From Bacteroidota bacterium (GTDB lineage: Bacteria; Bacteroidota; Bacteroidia; Chitinophagales; LD1): a stretch of 17,827 nucleotides of DNA. The stretch covers positions 1-17,827 of the forward strand of contig JAQBNQ010000284.1 of assembly GCA_028288545.1 (NCBI GenBank). Reading direction: 5' to 3'. Within the stretch, counting starts at the first letter, position 1, and each line of letters starts with the position of its first letter. The position numbers and the translations under genes were made by a program. Under the pieces are notes generated by a model. That model was not told the DNA's origin. It searched no databases and saw only the letters and a list, made by a program, of their open reading frames with translations. This document shows positions 1 through 8,920 of this stretch, piece by piece.

Positions 1-3000
1 TAGTTTCAAATTATGATTGCGCAGATACGCTTACCAAAGACAATTTTGTACAAACAATATTCCCATTGGCAGTTCCGAAGGTTATCAGGAATTGCAGTGA
101 TCCATTATCGGTAACTTTAGACGGAAGCTTTTCGCAGGGAGCACAAAATTATAAATGGATAGTATCCGGAGGAACACCGGATAGTTCGCTGACCCCAGTT
201 GTTGCAGTTACGTTTGCTGGTGCCGGAGATTATCATGCGTGGTTATATGTTACCAATGATACAACCGGTTGTAGCGATCTTGAAGAGGTGGTGGTGCATA
301 TAACCGGTCTGGGGGCAGACTTTAGCGGCAGTCCTCTATCCGGATGTCAACCTTTGCAAAGCTGCCTGGTTAATGCCACGCCGGGAGTTATAAGTATTCA
401 ATGGAAGGTTACTGATGCCAATGGCATTTTGGATACAACTGCAACTACAAACAACCCTTGTTTCCGTTTCAGGAATACAGGGTATTATAATGTTCAGCTA
501 ATCGTTGCTGATACATTTGGTTGCGTGGATACCGTTTACAAACCAAATTATATCAGTGTTTCACACGCTAAGGCAAACTTTAACGGTAGCCCCTTAAGTG
601 GTTGTGCGCCGCTGGTGGTGGGTTTTATTGATTCTTCTTTTTCATCTGCAGGAATAGCAAAATGGAATTGGGATTTTGGCGATGCCGCTTCAGGACCGGC
701 AGATTCCTCGGGACAGAACAATCCCCTGCACACTTATTTTAATGCGGGAAGCTATTCTATCAATCTAATTGTTACGGATAGCAATGGTTGTATCAGCGAT
801 AGCCTGAAATATAACATGGTTGCAGTTGATAGACCCGATGCAGGTTTTACAAATACCGTAATACCTGGCTGTGGAGGATTACAAAGTTGTTTTTCCAATA
901 CTTCCACCGGCAACGGGCTTATTTACAACTGGAATTTTGACGACGGGCAAATATCTGATTCCGTCAATGTTTGCCACTCATTTATTACATCGGGCTCATT
1001 TAATGTTTCATTAGTGGCAACAGATTCTTCAGGCTGTACTGATACAGCGCGTGGTGTAATTAATTCAAACATAATAATACCACGCACGGCGTTTGTTGCG
1101 GATAGCACTTCAACTACCTGTCCACCTCTTTCGGTTTCGTTTACCAACCTTTCGAGCAATATCGATTCTGTGAGTTCGTGGAACTGGCAGTTTGGAGATG
1201 GACAGGTTTCGACACTTCAAAATCCATTTCATATTTACACTACTTCGGGGATATTTACGGTCACGCTGATTGCCACCAATTCAAATGGATGCGCTGATAC
1301 ATTGGTATATGCAGATTACATTCACATCAGCGGACCATCCGCTTATGTTGCAACTCCGCCAATATCCGGCTGTGTGCCACACACAACATGTATGTCGGCG
1401 GTTTCCAGTTCGTCAAATATTTATACCTGGAATTTTGGAGATGGCACCGTACAACCCGGTACCGACTCTGTTTGTTACACGTACACCCGCACCGGTTCCT
1501 TTTATCCGGAACTTATTTTAAACGATGGGGGATGTATTTTTTCTCTGCCATTTGGCAGAGTAGATGTGGTAGGTACCGTAGCCAAATTTATTGCTGACAC
1601 GCTTACCTTTTGTGGAAATGGGCTTGTCCATTTTACAGATTCAAGCTATGGCACGTCCGCGGTACAAAGTTGGAGTTGGAATTTTGGCGACCCTTTAAGC
1701 GGTCCACAGAATTCTTCGAACCTGCAAAATTCGAACCATTTTTTCATTACGCCGGGAAATTTCAGCGTTACACAAAACATTGTATCTGTAAATGGCTGTG
1801 TGGATTCCGCCATTCAAATCGTTATTGTAAATCCTGCTCCGGTTGTTTCAATCAATATTACCGACTCATCGGCTTGCTCTCCTTTTTCTGTGGCTTTTAC
1901 AGACAATGTGCAATCTTCTGTTTCTGTTAATAATATAGCGTGGAATTTTGGTGATACTGCCAGCGGACCATCCAATATTTCGGCATTACACAATCCTGCT
2001 CACTATTATTCTTCTCCCGGATCCTATATTATCACATTTTCGGCGATAGATATAAACGGATGCGAGGCGAAGAGCAATGATTTGTTGACGGTGAATCCAA
2101 AACCCATAGCCCTGTTTGCTGCATTTGATACCTGCTTAAATACCCAACCCATTATTTTCAATAACGCCAGCCAGTTTGCCAATAGTTATCGCTGGAATTT
2201 CGGAGACGGAAATTATTCCAGTCAAATTAGTCCAACATATACCTACAGCGATACCGGAACCTTTATTGCACAACTGGTTGCACAAAACAACTATTGCAGC
2301 GACACATTTGAATTACCGGTTAAAATTTTTGCGGTTCCTGTGGGTTCTTTCAGTTTAAATCAAAATGCTATTTGCGGCCCTCCTGCGGTATTTGTAATTA
2401 GCAATACCAGCAGTAACGCTACCAGCTATTTATGGAATTTTGGGGATGGTTCTTCTTCCACCTCAGCAAACCCGCAACCATCTTATAATGCCCCGGGGCA
2501 ATATTCAATTTTACTTACTGCGACAAACAACCATTCCTGCTTTGATATAGCCAACGGCGTTGTAACGGTTTATCCAATGCCTGTTGTGCAAAGCATTAGT
2601 ATTAATCCTGCAGAAGGATGTCAACCGCTATATGTTGATGTACAGGCGAACGTTACCAATGCAAGCAGCTACATATGGAATTTTGGAGCCGGAAGTCCGG
2701 GAGCGGGCTCAAGCGCTTCATTCCAGTATTCCGATACCGGCGTTTATACAATTTCGTTGCAGGTAAATTCAATTAACGGCTGTAGCGATACAATCGTATT
2801 AACCGATACGGTGAGGGTGCACCCGGTGCCTAAAGCAGATTTTGATGCAGAAGTCAACTCATCGGTTTACCCGTATGACGGAATCGTTATTTTTATTAAT
2901 GGCAGTGAAAATGCCGAGAGTTATTTATGGGACTTTGGGGATGCAACAACATCTACCGAGAACAGCCCAAGCCATCGTTACGATAAAATTGATGTCTATT

Positions 3001-3407
3001 CTGTGTTGCTGATTGCTTCTACCAGTTATGGCTGCAAAGATTCCATCATTAAGGCGTTCTATGTGATTAAGAAAGCGCTTTACGTTCCAAATGCCATGCA
3101 ACCCGGCTTTGGCGGAACACAGGACCTGGTTAAAGTATGGAAGCCCGCAGGAATTGGATTACTAAGTTACAGAGCCCAGGTGTTCGACAAATGGGGAGAA
3201 TTGATGTGGGAATCGCAAGCGTTAAGCGAAACCCAGCCTTCCGAATCATGGGATGGAACTTATTTGGGTAAGTCATGCCAGGAAGATGTTTATGTATGGA
3301 AAATAAATGCTGTTTTTTTAGATGGAACCGTTTGGGAAGGAATGAGCTATGATGCCAGCGAGGGCGGTGGTAAGAAAACAATTGGTACGATAACTTTGAT
3401 AAGATAA
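1..3407 (+). CDS. PKD-repeat surface protein with T9SS type B C-terminal sorting domain (5' partial)
   Basis: The reading frame is open from base 3 with no stop, and the encoded text before the first possible start (TTG at 66) already looks like the end of a PKD repeat. The true start is therefore upstream and 1134 residues are visible. About twelve PKD-like beta-sandwich repeats follow one another, most with the core W-x-F-G-D-G (for example WNWDFGD, WNWQFGDG, YTWNFGDG, YLWNFGDG). The last ~108 residues (from about base 3080) match the gliding-motility-associated CHU_C/type B sorting domain: YVPNA near its start, then VFDKWGELMW, SWDGTYLGK, VYVWKINA and a final TLIR. The family role is export through the T9SS to the cell surface or medium, with PKD repeats acting as adhesive or spacer modules; the ligand is unknown. 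The following porP/sprF-like gene, 14 bp downstream, fits co-transcription. Several early repeats carry extra paired cysteines. Confidence 0.9.
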   Translation, partial: VSNYDCADTLTKDNFVQTIFPLAVPKVIRNCSDPLSVTLDGSFSQGAQNYKWIVSGGTPDSSLTPVVAVTFAGAGDYHAWLYVTNDTTGCSDLEEVVVHITGLGADFSGSPLSGCQPLQSCLVNATPGVISIQWKVTDANGILDTTATTNNPCFRFRNTGYYNVQLIVADTFGCVDTVYKPNYISVSHAKANFNGSPLSGCAPLVVGFIDSSFSSAGIAKWNWDFGDAASGPADSSGQNNPLHTYFNAGSYSINLIVTDSNGCISDSLKYNMVAVDRPDAGFTNTVIPGCGGLQSCFSNTSTGNGLIYNWNFDDGQISDSVNVCHSFITSGSFNVSLVATDSSGCTDTARGVINSNIIIPRTAFVADSTSTTCPPLSVSFTNLSSNIDSVSSWNWQFGDGQVSTLQNPFHIYTTSGIFTVTLIATNSNGCADTLVYADYIHISGPSAYVATPPISGCVPHTTCMSAVSSSSNIYTWNFGDGTVQPGTDSVCYTYTRTGSFYPELILNDGGCIFSLPFGRVDVVGTVAKFIADTLTFCGNGLVHFTDSSYGTSAVQSWSWNFGDPLSGPQNSSNLQNSNHFFITPGNFSVTQNIVSVNGCVDSAIQIVIVNPAPVVSINITDSSACSPFSVAFTDNVQSSVSVNNIAWNFGDTASGPSNISALHNPAHYYSSPGSYIITFSAIDINGCEAKSNDLLTVNPKPIALFAAFDTCLNTQPIIFNNASQFANSYRWNFGDGNYSSQISPTYTYSDTGTFIAQLVAQNNYCSDTFELPVKIFAVPVGSFSLNQNAICGPPAVFVISNTSSNATSYLWNFGDGSSSTSANPQPSYNAPGQYSILLTATNNHSCFDIANGVVTVYPMPVVQSISINPAEGCQPLYVDVQANVTNASSYIWNFGAGSPGAGSSASFQYSDTGVYTISLQVNSINGCSDTIVLTDTVRVHPVPKADFDAEVNSSVYPYDGIVIFINGSENAESYLWDFGDATTSTENSPSHRYDKIDVYSVLLIASTSYGCKDSIIKAFYVIKKALYVPNAMQPGFGGTQDLVKVWKPAGIGLLSYRAQVFDKWGELMWESQALSETQPSESWDGTYLGKSCQEDVYVWKINAVFLDGTVWEGMSYDASEGGGKKTIGTITLIR

Positions 3408-3421
3408 TTTTGAAGTAGTTT

Positions 3422-4549
3422 ATGAGTTACCTGATCCGTTCACTTTATATGTTATTGATAAAATTCAGAAAAGGCGCCTTTTCTGCTGGCGCTGCTTGTA
3501 TGTTGGCCACTCAATGTTATGGGCAGGATCCTTCATTTTCGCAGTATAACTTAAACCAGTTTTATTTTAATCCCGCTTACACCGGCGATCATGGAGGGTA
3601 TCAACTAGCGGCGACTTATCGCAGTTTATGGCCAAACGCACCGGGTAAAATATTTCCGGGGGCCTTATCAACGTACTACACCGTATTTGATGCTTATTTA
3701 AAAAAGGGAAATTATACTGCAGGTGCCGGAATTTTTGCCATGCAGGATATTGAAGGCGAAGGATATCTAACTACTTCAACGGTTGGAATCAGTTATGCCC
3801 AACACTTTAATAAAATAAAAAACAAAACAGACGAATTACCGCGAATACAGGTATCGTTGGGATTTAAAGCATATTTCAATTCCATTTCGGTTAACTGGGA
3901 TAAACTTGTTTTTAGTGATCAGGTAAATATTAACCAGGGTATTACCGGCCAATCGGCGAGCGACCATGATGGCATAGGACGCAAATATACCGTTGATATG
4001 GACGTGGGTTTATTGCTTAAAAATAATTTTGCCGGCAAGGATAACTGGTACAATGAAGTAGGATTTGCCATGGCACACTTGCTTTCCCCGTCTATGTCGT
4101 TAACCGGAACCGCTACGGCCGATAGCAGAATGCCCCGAAAGTATATTGCCACCTATCGCAGCAGTGTGAGCCTTCCGGGTAAGTATTTTTATTTAGGGCC
4201 GACCATCCTTTTCGAAAATCAAAAACAGTTTTACGAATTGAATACGGGTATGGACCTTTTCATTAATCCAAAACCCGGCAACAGTGTTATTCCTTTTTGC
4301 ATATCGTTAATGAATAGATTGTCTGTAGTTCAGAATACTTCTAATACCAATGCCATTATTGCCAGCGTTAGATATAAAGGCGTTGGTGGCAAGCAAACCA
4401 AAGTAGTTTACAACATAGGTTTTGCTGCCGACTTTCCGTACACGGGCCTGGCCGTACAGACAAAAGGTGCTTACGAGTTATCACTCGGCCTCGTTTTTCA
4501 ACCTAAGGGCAACAATAATTTCAGTAAGTGCCCGTATCAAACTTTCTGA
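3422..4549 (+). CDS. PorP/SprF-family type IX secretion membrane protein
   Basis: The 375-residue protein has an N-terminal hydrophobic signal region (residues 1 to about 34, ending near CYGQ). The family signature DPSFSQYNLNQFYFNPAYTG follows directly. The rest is a beta-strand-rich outer-membrane barrel pattern ending in LSLGLVFQPK. PorP/SprF proteins are outer-membrane partners of T9SS cargo; in Flavobacterium, SprF-type proteins are needed for export or attachment of cargo with type B sorting domains. Its position 14 bp after such a cargo gene makes that pairing likely here. ATG at 3422 gives a somewhat long leader, and a second ATG ten codons in would also leave a usable signal peptide. 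The family assignment is firm; dependence on the neighbouring cargo is inference. Confidence 0.92.
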   Translation: MSYLIRSLYMLLIKFRKGAFSAGAACMLATQCYGQDPSFSQYNLNQFYFNPAYTGDHGGYQLAATYRSLWPNAPGKIFPGALSTYYTVFDAYLKKGNYTAGAGIFAMQDIEGEGYLTTSTVGISYAQHFNKIKNKTDELPRIQVSLGFKAYFNSISVNWDKLVFSDQVNINQGITGQSASDHDGIGRKYTVDMDVGLLLKNNFAGKDNWYNEVGFAMAHLLSPSMSLTGTATADSRMPRKYIATYRSSVSLPGKYFYLGPTILFENQKQFYELNTGMDLFINPKPGNSVIPFCISLMNRLSVVQNTSNTNAIIASVRYKGVGGKQTKVVYNIGFAADFPYTGLAVQTKGAYELSLGLVFQPKGNNNFSKCPYQTF

Positions 4550-4585
4550 TACATCCATCCAAAGCGCAATGTTGCTGGCTTATTT

Positions 4586-4593
4586 TATATTCG
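4586..4593 (+). promoter_or_regulatory. Possible -7 element (TATATTCG) directly before the next gene
   Basis: TATATTCG differs from the Bacteroidota -7 consensus TAnnTTTG at one base. It ends five bases before the ATG at 4598, so a start site at the usual distance would fall on the A of the start codon (leaderless mRNA). No convincing -33 TTTG lies 17-23 bases upstream, so the call is weak. The gene may simply be read through from the secretion genes. Confidence 0.3.
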
Positions 4594-4597
4594 TAAT

Positions 4598-6418
4598 ATG
4601 AAAATAATTTCTGTATTGACTTTTCTTGCCACCTTTTATTCTGCCACCTATTCCCAGGCTAAGATCATTGACTCTTTTGGATACCCATTATATGATTCAG
4701 TGGTATGGCATGTTTCGCACCAGCTAAGCACCCTGGATATCAGGGATGCTCAGCAATACCGCCTTGCTAAAAAGCCTGACGGGTGGCACGTTTATGTAAT
4801 TGATTATTTGCCCGACAGCACTGCAGAAAAAAAGGACAGGCTTTTCTTGTCGCTTCAAAAACATGACTACCTTAATCATGCCTATTATAGTAACGAGAAG
4901 GAAACTGAGAAGATCACTGCTCAACTGGCCTTATTGGGATTTAATGGTAACGATTTTGAATTAATGCCCTACTATGGATACGCAGGTTGGACAGATGACA
5001 TTATCGACCATCTTAAAGATTCGGCAACATTGTGCGACCAGGACCTGTTTGCACTTTCAAGGGCATATGCGTATAAGTCGTACGGTTTTTTAGATAACAT
5101 AAAATCGTACATGAATCCTGCGCAAGGCTTTCATTTAGAAGATAAGCCAAACTGTATGAGCGCAAAACAACTGGAAGAATATAGAAAATACGAGCGCCTT
5201 TCGATGGAAACCGATCTTCGCTTACGCAAGCAAAATCCACGCTATGAAACATACATCGGGGATATATACAATGAGTATTCGAATGAGGCGATGACCTCTT
5301 ACCTGGATGTTGCATATTACCAAAACACAAAGGAAGCGGCCAACGATATAAAGCCGGGACTTTATGGACCATTCATTATTTCGTTTGCCAAAAACCTGCT
5401 TAACAGTTGCGAACCCAATGCGATACTTTTTACGCAAGGAGATAATGACACCTATCCTTTGTATTATGTCCAAGCCTCCATGGGCTTCAGGAAAGATGTA
5501 TTGGTGGTAAACATTAACCTGCTTAGCACCAGCCGCTATATCAATTTTTTAAGATTGGGAGTTTACGATGCAAAACCATTGCCGGTAACCCTGAAGCCTG
5601 AAGAATATTCAGGAACCAACCTGGATTATGTGCGAAAAGACGATAAACTTTATAGCAAGTTATTAAAGGCGACCTCACTGGATCTGAGTCCCGCTAAAGG
5701 CCTTTTAGAGAAGAATGACGTAATTCTTTTAGACATGATAGGGACCAATCTATGGAAGCGACCCATTAATTTTTCCGCTACGATGGCACCCGAGTATTTT
5801 TTAGGTATGGAAAAATATTTAACGGCAGAAGGGATGACTTATCGCTTAAATCCGGATATAAAGTCTGATGCCCAGTTCTGTTACAACGCGCCCATGAATG
5901 TTTCTTTTAACTGCGATTATTTTAATAAAAAATTTGAAGCGACTAACTGGAAAACACAACCTGAAAGAGACGTAAACGTGGGACGAATGACCGCCAATTA
6001 CAGGGCAGTTATATCAAAAACATGCGAAGCCCTGGTAAAAGAAAAAAGATTAAAGGAGGCTAAAGATCTGATGGACATGAGTTTCAGCAGTTTTCCCGAC
6101 AGCGTTATCCCATTGAATGTTTTCTGTTTTACAGCCGCCGAGATATATTTTCAATGTGGTGCTCAAAAACAGGCTGATGAGGCCGCAACCTTGCTTCTGA
6201 ATAATTCCATCACGCAATTTGAAACTTGCAAATCAGATAAGAGCATCAGTAATGATGAGTGGAACAGGGGAATGCGTGAATCACTTTATACTATGCAGGA
6301 ACTGTTGACCTTTTACCAACGGGAGTTTCCCGGGGGGACGATCACAAAAAACCTGGAAACAAACTTTCAGCCGCGGAAAGACTATTATTATAAGGAAATG
6401 GAACTGCGAAAAAATTAA
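4598..6418 (+). CDS. Secreted/periplasmic protein resembling the C-terminal soluble part of DUF2723 proteins
   Basis: The 606-residue protein begins with a signal peptide (residues 1-20, ending TYSQ) and has no other obvious membrane segment. The middle is strongly reminiscent of the soluble part of Bacteroidota DUF2723 proteins: NSCEPNAILFTQGDNDTYPL (about 269-288), then RKDVLVVNINLLSTSRYI, and later DVILLDMIGTNLWKRPINFS followed by the LGMEKYLTAEGMTYRLNP pattern. DUF2723 proteins normally carry an N-terminal multi-pass, mannosyltransferase-like membrane domain, which is absent here. The C-terminal ~130 residues look helical and TPR-like. The gene lies 48 bp after the PorP/SprF gene, so an envelope role linked to secretion or surface glycans is plausible, but no function is established. 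The family resemblance is from memory of the motifs, not from a search. Confidence 0.72.
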   Translation: MKIISVLTFLATFYSATYSQAKIIDSFGYPLYDSVVWHVSHQLSTLDIRDAQQYRLAKKPDGWHVYVIDYLPDSTAEKKDRLFLSLQKHDYLNHAYYSNEKETEKITAQLALLGFNGNDFELMPYYGYAGWTDDIIDHLKDSATLCDQDLFALSRAYAYKSYGFLDNIKSYMNPAQGFHLEDKPNCMSAKQLEEYRKYERLSMETDLRLRKQNPRYETYIGDIYNEYSNEAMTSYLDVAYYQNTKEAANDIKPGLYGPFIISFAKNLLNSCEPNAILFTQGDNDTYPLYYVQASMGFRKDVLVVNINLLSTSRYINFLRLGVYDAKPLPVTLKPEEYSGTNLDYVRKDDKLYSKLLKATSLDLSPAKGLLEKNDVILLDMIGTNLWKRPINFSATMAPEYFLGMEKYLTAEGMTYRLNPDIKSDAQFCYNAPMNVSFNCDYFNKKFEATNWKTQPERDVNVGRMTANYRAVISKTCEALVKEKRLKEAKDLMDMSFSSFPDSVIPLNVFCFTAAEIYFQCGAQKQADEAATLLLNNSITQFETCKSDKSISNDEWNRGMRESLYTMQELLTFYQREFPGGTITKNLETNFQPRKDYYYKEMELRKN

Positions 6419-6488
6419 TGAATAGAGAACCTGAAACTACGGGAACTTATCGGGCCGAATGGTCTAACAGTCCCTTAGCAAACGGCTT

Positions 6489-6496
6489 TATATTTG
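6489..6496 (+). promoter_or_regulatory. Candidate -7 promoter element TATATTTG
   Basis: An exact match to TAnnTTTG lies in the 244-bp gap between the DUF2723-like gene and the barrel protein, 167 bases before the ATG at 6663. No clear -33 TTTG is seen at the expected distance. If it is used, the barrel gene has a leader of about 160 nt in which I see no obvious structure. Confidence 0.35.
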
Positions 6497-6662
6497 CAAA
6501 TTAAGTGAAACCGGAAAATGGGGATCGGTTTATCATGAGAATATTAAAACCGACATCAGCAAATAAATAAGCCGTTAAAAAATCAGGTACTACAGGTTTT
6601 GCCTTCGGGATAATTGTATACGGATTTCTTTTTGTAATATAGCTTCAAATAAACTGAAAAGC

Positions 6663-7703
6663 ATGAAAAGAAATCTCCTCGCGCTCATCGTTTTGGCTTG
6701 CTTAAGTACACAATTAAATGCCCAATATTTTACAGTGAGGCTAGCCGGTGGCTATGCGTGGCCCGGATTGCAAAACAGCGAATCTGTTTCAGGACCTAAG
6801 ATAGATCCCTTGAATCCGGATATTGACGCACTTGCTCCCCTAAGCACTATTAACGATTCTATTCCATCTACAAAATCGGTTCGTGGCTCTTTTGGAAAGG
6901 GAATGAATTTTACCCTGGGCCTGGGCTATATGATCAACCCTTACTTTGGTGTTGACCTTGGAATATCCTACCTGAAAAGCGCAACTATTACTGCCGACCA
7001 GACACGTCAGCTTACAGTTTTTACGGGCATCAATTACTCCTATATTCCGTATTACCTGGATGCCAAATTTAAATGCGATGCAGTTGGGGTTTCATTAAAC
7101 CCATCCCTTATTGTTCAGGCTCCTTTTAAAAAGGTAAAGCTAACTCCATATGCACGTTTAGGTATTTCGTTACCTATAGCAGGAGGACTTACCGACCATA
7201 TCAGTATAGACCAAAATGCACCGGGTGGCCACTTTGCGCAGGTGTTGGATACACTCCCTTATTACTTAGGAAGACACACTGAAGTTACTTTAAAAACACA
7301 GGGTACAGTTTCGCTAGGTGTTAACGGGGCTATTGGTTTAAAATATGATGCGCTACCTTACCTGAGTGTATTTTTTGAAATAAACGGACAATACCTTGTT
7401 ACAAGGGCCAAGAGTGCACAGATAACCCAATGGGATGCTACCGATGATAACGGTGTTACAACCAGCCTTATTAATCAGCGGGGAGTTTACAGAACGCAAT
7501 TTAACTTTGTAGATGAGTTGAATAATAATTCCAACAACAAACAGTACAATGCAAAATACGACCCTACAAAACCAAAAGATGATATTCGCCCAACCGGTGC
7601 TTTAAGCAACCTTGGACTTAACATCGGTTTAACTTTTAATTTGGGCAAACAAACCCTGAAGAAGAAAACAGATAAGCCCGCCGATGCTGATAAGAGCAAA
7701 TAG
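6663..7703 (+). CDS. Outer-membrane beta-barrel protein
   Basis: The 346-residue protein has a clear signal peptide (MKRNLLALIVLACLSTQLNAQ, cleavage expected after A20). Alternating hydrophobic and polar strands follow, for example NFTLGLGYMINPYFGVDLGISYL, VSLGVNGAIGLKYDALPYLSVFFEINGQYL and the closing LGLNIGLTFNLGK. This is the pattern of Bacteroidota outer-membrane barrels of the OmpA-N/OMP_b-brl type. The tail is lysine- and aspartate-rich (KKKTDKPADADKSK) and probably periplasmic or disordered. No T9SS sorting domain, plug or catalytic motif is visible. The gene has its own upstream gap and ends before a strong bidirectional terminator, so it is probably transcribed alone. Substrate or function unknown. 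Confidence 0.8.
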   Translation: MKRNLLALIVLACLSTQLNAQYFTVRLAGGYAWPGLQNSESVSGPKIDPLNPDIDALAPLSTINDSIPSTKSVRGSFGKGMNFTLGLGYMINPYFGVDLGISYLKSATITADQTRQLTVFTGINYSYIPYYLDAKFKCDAVGVSLNPSLIVQAPFKKVKLTPYARLGISLPIAGGLTDHISIDQNAPGGHFAQVLDTLPYYLGRHTEVTLKTQGTVSLGVNGAIGLKYDALPYLSVFFEINGQYLVTRAKSAQITQWDATDDNGVTTSLINQRGVYRTQFNFVDELNNNSNNKQYNAKYDPTKPKDDIRPTGALSNLGLNIGLTFNLGKQTLKKKTDKPADADKSK

Positions 7704-7795
7704 ACGGCATTTCTTTTAGACAGATATCGGATGCCCGGGATGGGTGGAAATACAAGTGAAGTATAGAATCATCTTGTAAATGAGTTTTTAAAATC

Positions 7796-7836
7796 AAACT
7801 ATAAGCACCTGTTACTAAACCAGGTGCTTATAGTTT
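7796..7836. terminator. Perfect bidirectional hairpin terminator between convergent genes
   Basis: A 16-bp perfect inverted repeat (7796-7811 and 7821-7836) encloses a 9-base loop. The outer part of each arm is AAACT/AGTTT and the core is ATAAGCACCTG. It lies between the barrel gene (ends 7703, plus) and the T9SS cargo gene (ends 7842, minus). The T-rich 3' edge of the stem on each strand allows it to work both ways. Confidence 0.85.
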
Positions 7837-7841
7837 AGGGT

Positions 7842-8777
7842 CTATTTTAAAATTGAAAGTTTTTTAACCAACCTTTGAGTACCTGTATTTATCTCGGCGA
7901 AATAAGTGCCGCTACAAAGATGTGAAGTATTAAATGTTATTTTATGGTTGCCGCTGTCAAATACTGGTTCGGCAATTACACGGTTGGAAAGTATATCGAA
8001 CAGGTTAACGGATTTTATTTCCTCTATATCATTTGCAATCTCGATGTTTACAATATCTGTGGCCGGATTCGGATAAACAACAACTAACTTATCTACACCG
8101 GGTTCATTGATGCCATTGCCGCTGCAAGCGGTAACAGAAATATCATCAATGTTATAATAGGCCACAGAATCAACTGATGAGGCATTGGCTACTGACTTAG
8201 TGGAGGCAGCATCATCACGGAAATTGCCGATAATAATAAATTGTTCGCCGCCCGAAGCCGTATAGGTACCTGATATTTCGGTCCAGGTATTGGTGGAAGT
8301 GATTTGAGTAGCCGCCGGACTTTCTATGGAAGGGGAAAAAGTGAAGGTGCTGGTTTGCATCAAATAAATCGAATCTGTCGAGAAATACGCTCCTATCGTA
8401 GATATGGAATAACGGAAATTGGTTCGTTTTACATAAAAGCTAACGCAATATTCCTGCCCGTCTACCATAGGTTGCGTTAGTCGTGCTTGTATATATTCCC
8501 GGTTGTTTGGAAAAACAGAGTAACAGAATATACCTGAACTACCAATTCCAGTATGTCCGGGACCGTTTTGAGACGGACAGGTGGAATTGAACAGATCGGG
8601 CGTTCCGAGGCTGGGAGAATTCCAGGGTGGAGCTTTCTGAATTTCGCTTACAACCGGACAGGAAGTTTGAGTTTCGAACCCGGAATTAGGAACGATATTT
8701 TGCGCACGGAGCAGGGCTGCCGGAAGGATTAAAAGAAGAAGGGCCGTTAGTAATGGCGCAGGTACATTTTTTTTCAT
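7842..8777 (-). CDS. Secreted protein with jelly-roll-like domain and T9SS type A sorting domain
   Basis: Starting at the ATG at 8777 gives 311 residues with a signal peptide (MKKNVPAPLLTALLLLILPAALLRAQ); an upstream in-frame start at 8870 would bury it behind 31 extra residues and is not preferred. The mature N-terminus (NIVPNSGFE, then SCPVVSEIQKAPPW, TPDLFN) and the segments REYIQARL, IGAYFSTDSIY, WTEISGTYTASGGEQFIIIGNF and YYNIDDISV match a recurrent Bacteroidota galactose-binding-like domain. That domain often occurs in OmpA-linked or T9SS-exported proteins. The last ~80 residues (VVVYPNPATDIVNIE to LVKKLSILK) are a type A Por secretion tail, predicting export and surface anchoring. The ligand is unknown. 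A weak -7-like TTTATTTG lies on the minus strand at 8801-8808. Confidence 0.87.
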   Translation of the reverse strand: MKKNVPAPLLTALLLLILPAALLRAQNIVPNSGFETQTSCPVVSEIQKAPPWNSPSLGTPDLFNSTCPSQNGPGHTGIGSSGIFCYSVFPNNREYIQARLTQPMVDGQEYCVSFYVKRTNFRYSISTIGAYFSTDSIYLMQTSTFTFSPSIESPAATQITSTNTWTEISGTYTASGGEQFIIIGNFRDDAASTKSVANASSVDSVAYYNIDDISVTACSGNGINEPGVDKLVVVYPNPATDIVNIEIANDIEEIKSVNLFDILSNRVIAEPVFDSGNHKITFNTSHLCSGTYFAEINTGTQRLVKKLSILK

Positions 8778-8887
8778 AGTTATTATTTTTGATGAACAAT
8801 CAAATAAACGAAAATTTATTAAATATATACTCATTAGAATTTGATAAAAATAAGTAATTGTTAAAGACACACGTTTTATACCGCCAC

Positions 8888-8916
8888 TTGTATTTTAATT
8901 TTTCTTTCTATCTTTC
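8888..8916 (+). promoter_or_regulatory. Candidate promoter for the OmpA-family gene (TTG, 18-bp spacer, TATCTTTC)
   Basis: TTG at 8888-8890 and TATCTTTC at 8909-8916 (one base off TAnnTTTG) are 18 bases apart, the spacing expected for the Bacteroidota housekeeping sigma factor. The element ends five bases before the ATG at 8921, so the predicted start site coincides with the start codon. Confidence 0.45.
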
Positions 8917-8920
8917 TGGT

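Noticed and set aside
66..68. TTG at 66 as the start of the PKD protein
   Set aside because: The frame is open to the window edge and the residues before it continue a PKD-like sequence (DCADTLTKDNFVQ), so the gene starts upstream.
8778..8870. Upstream start for the type A T9SS cargo gene
   Set aside because: It adds 31 residues before a classic signal peptide that begins at the ATG at 8777.
8858..8920. Upstream TTG start for the OmpA-family gene
   Set aside because: It would place 21 residues before a well-formed signal peptide; the ATG at 8921 fits better.
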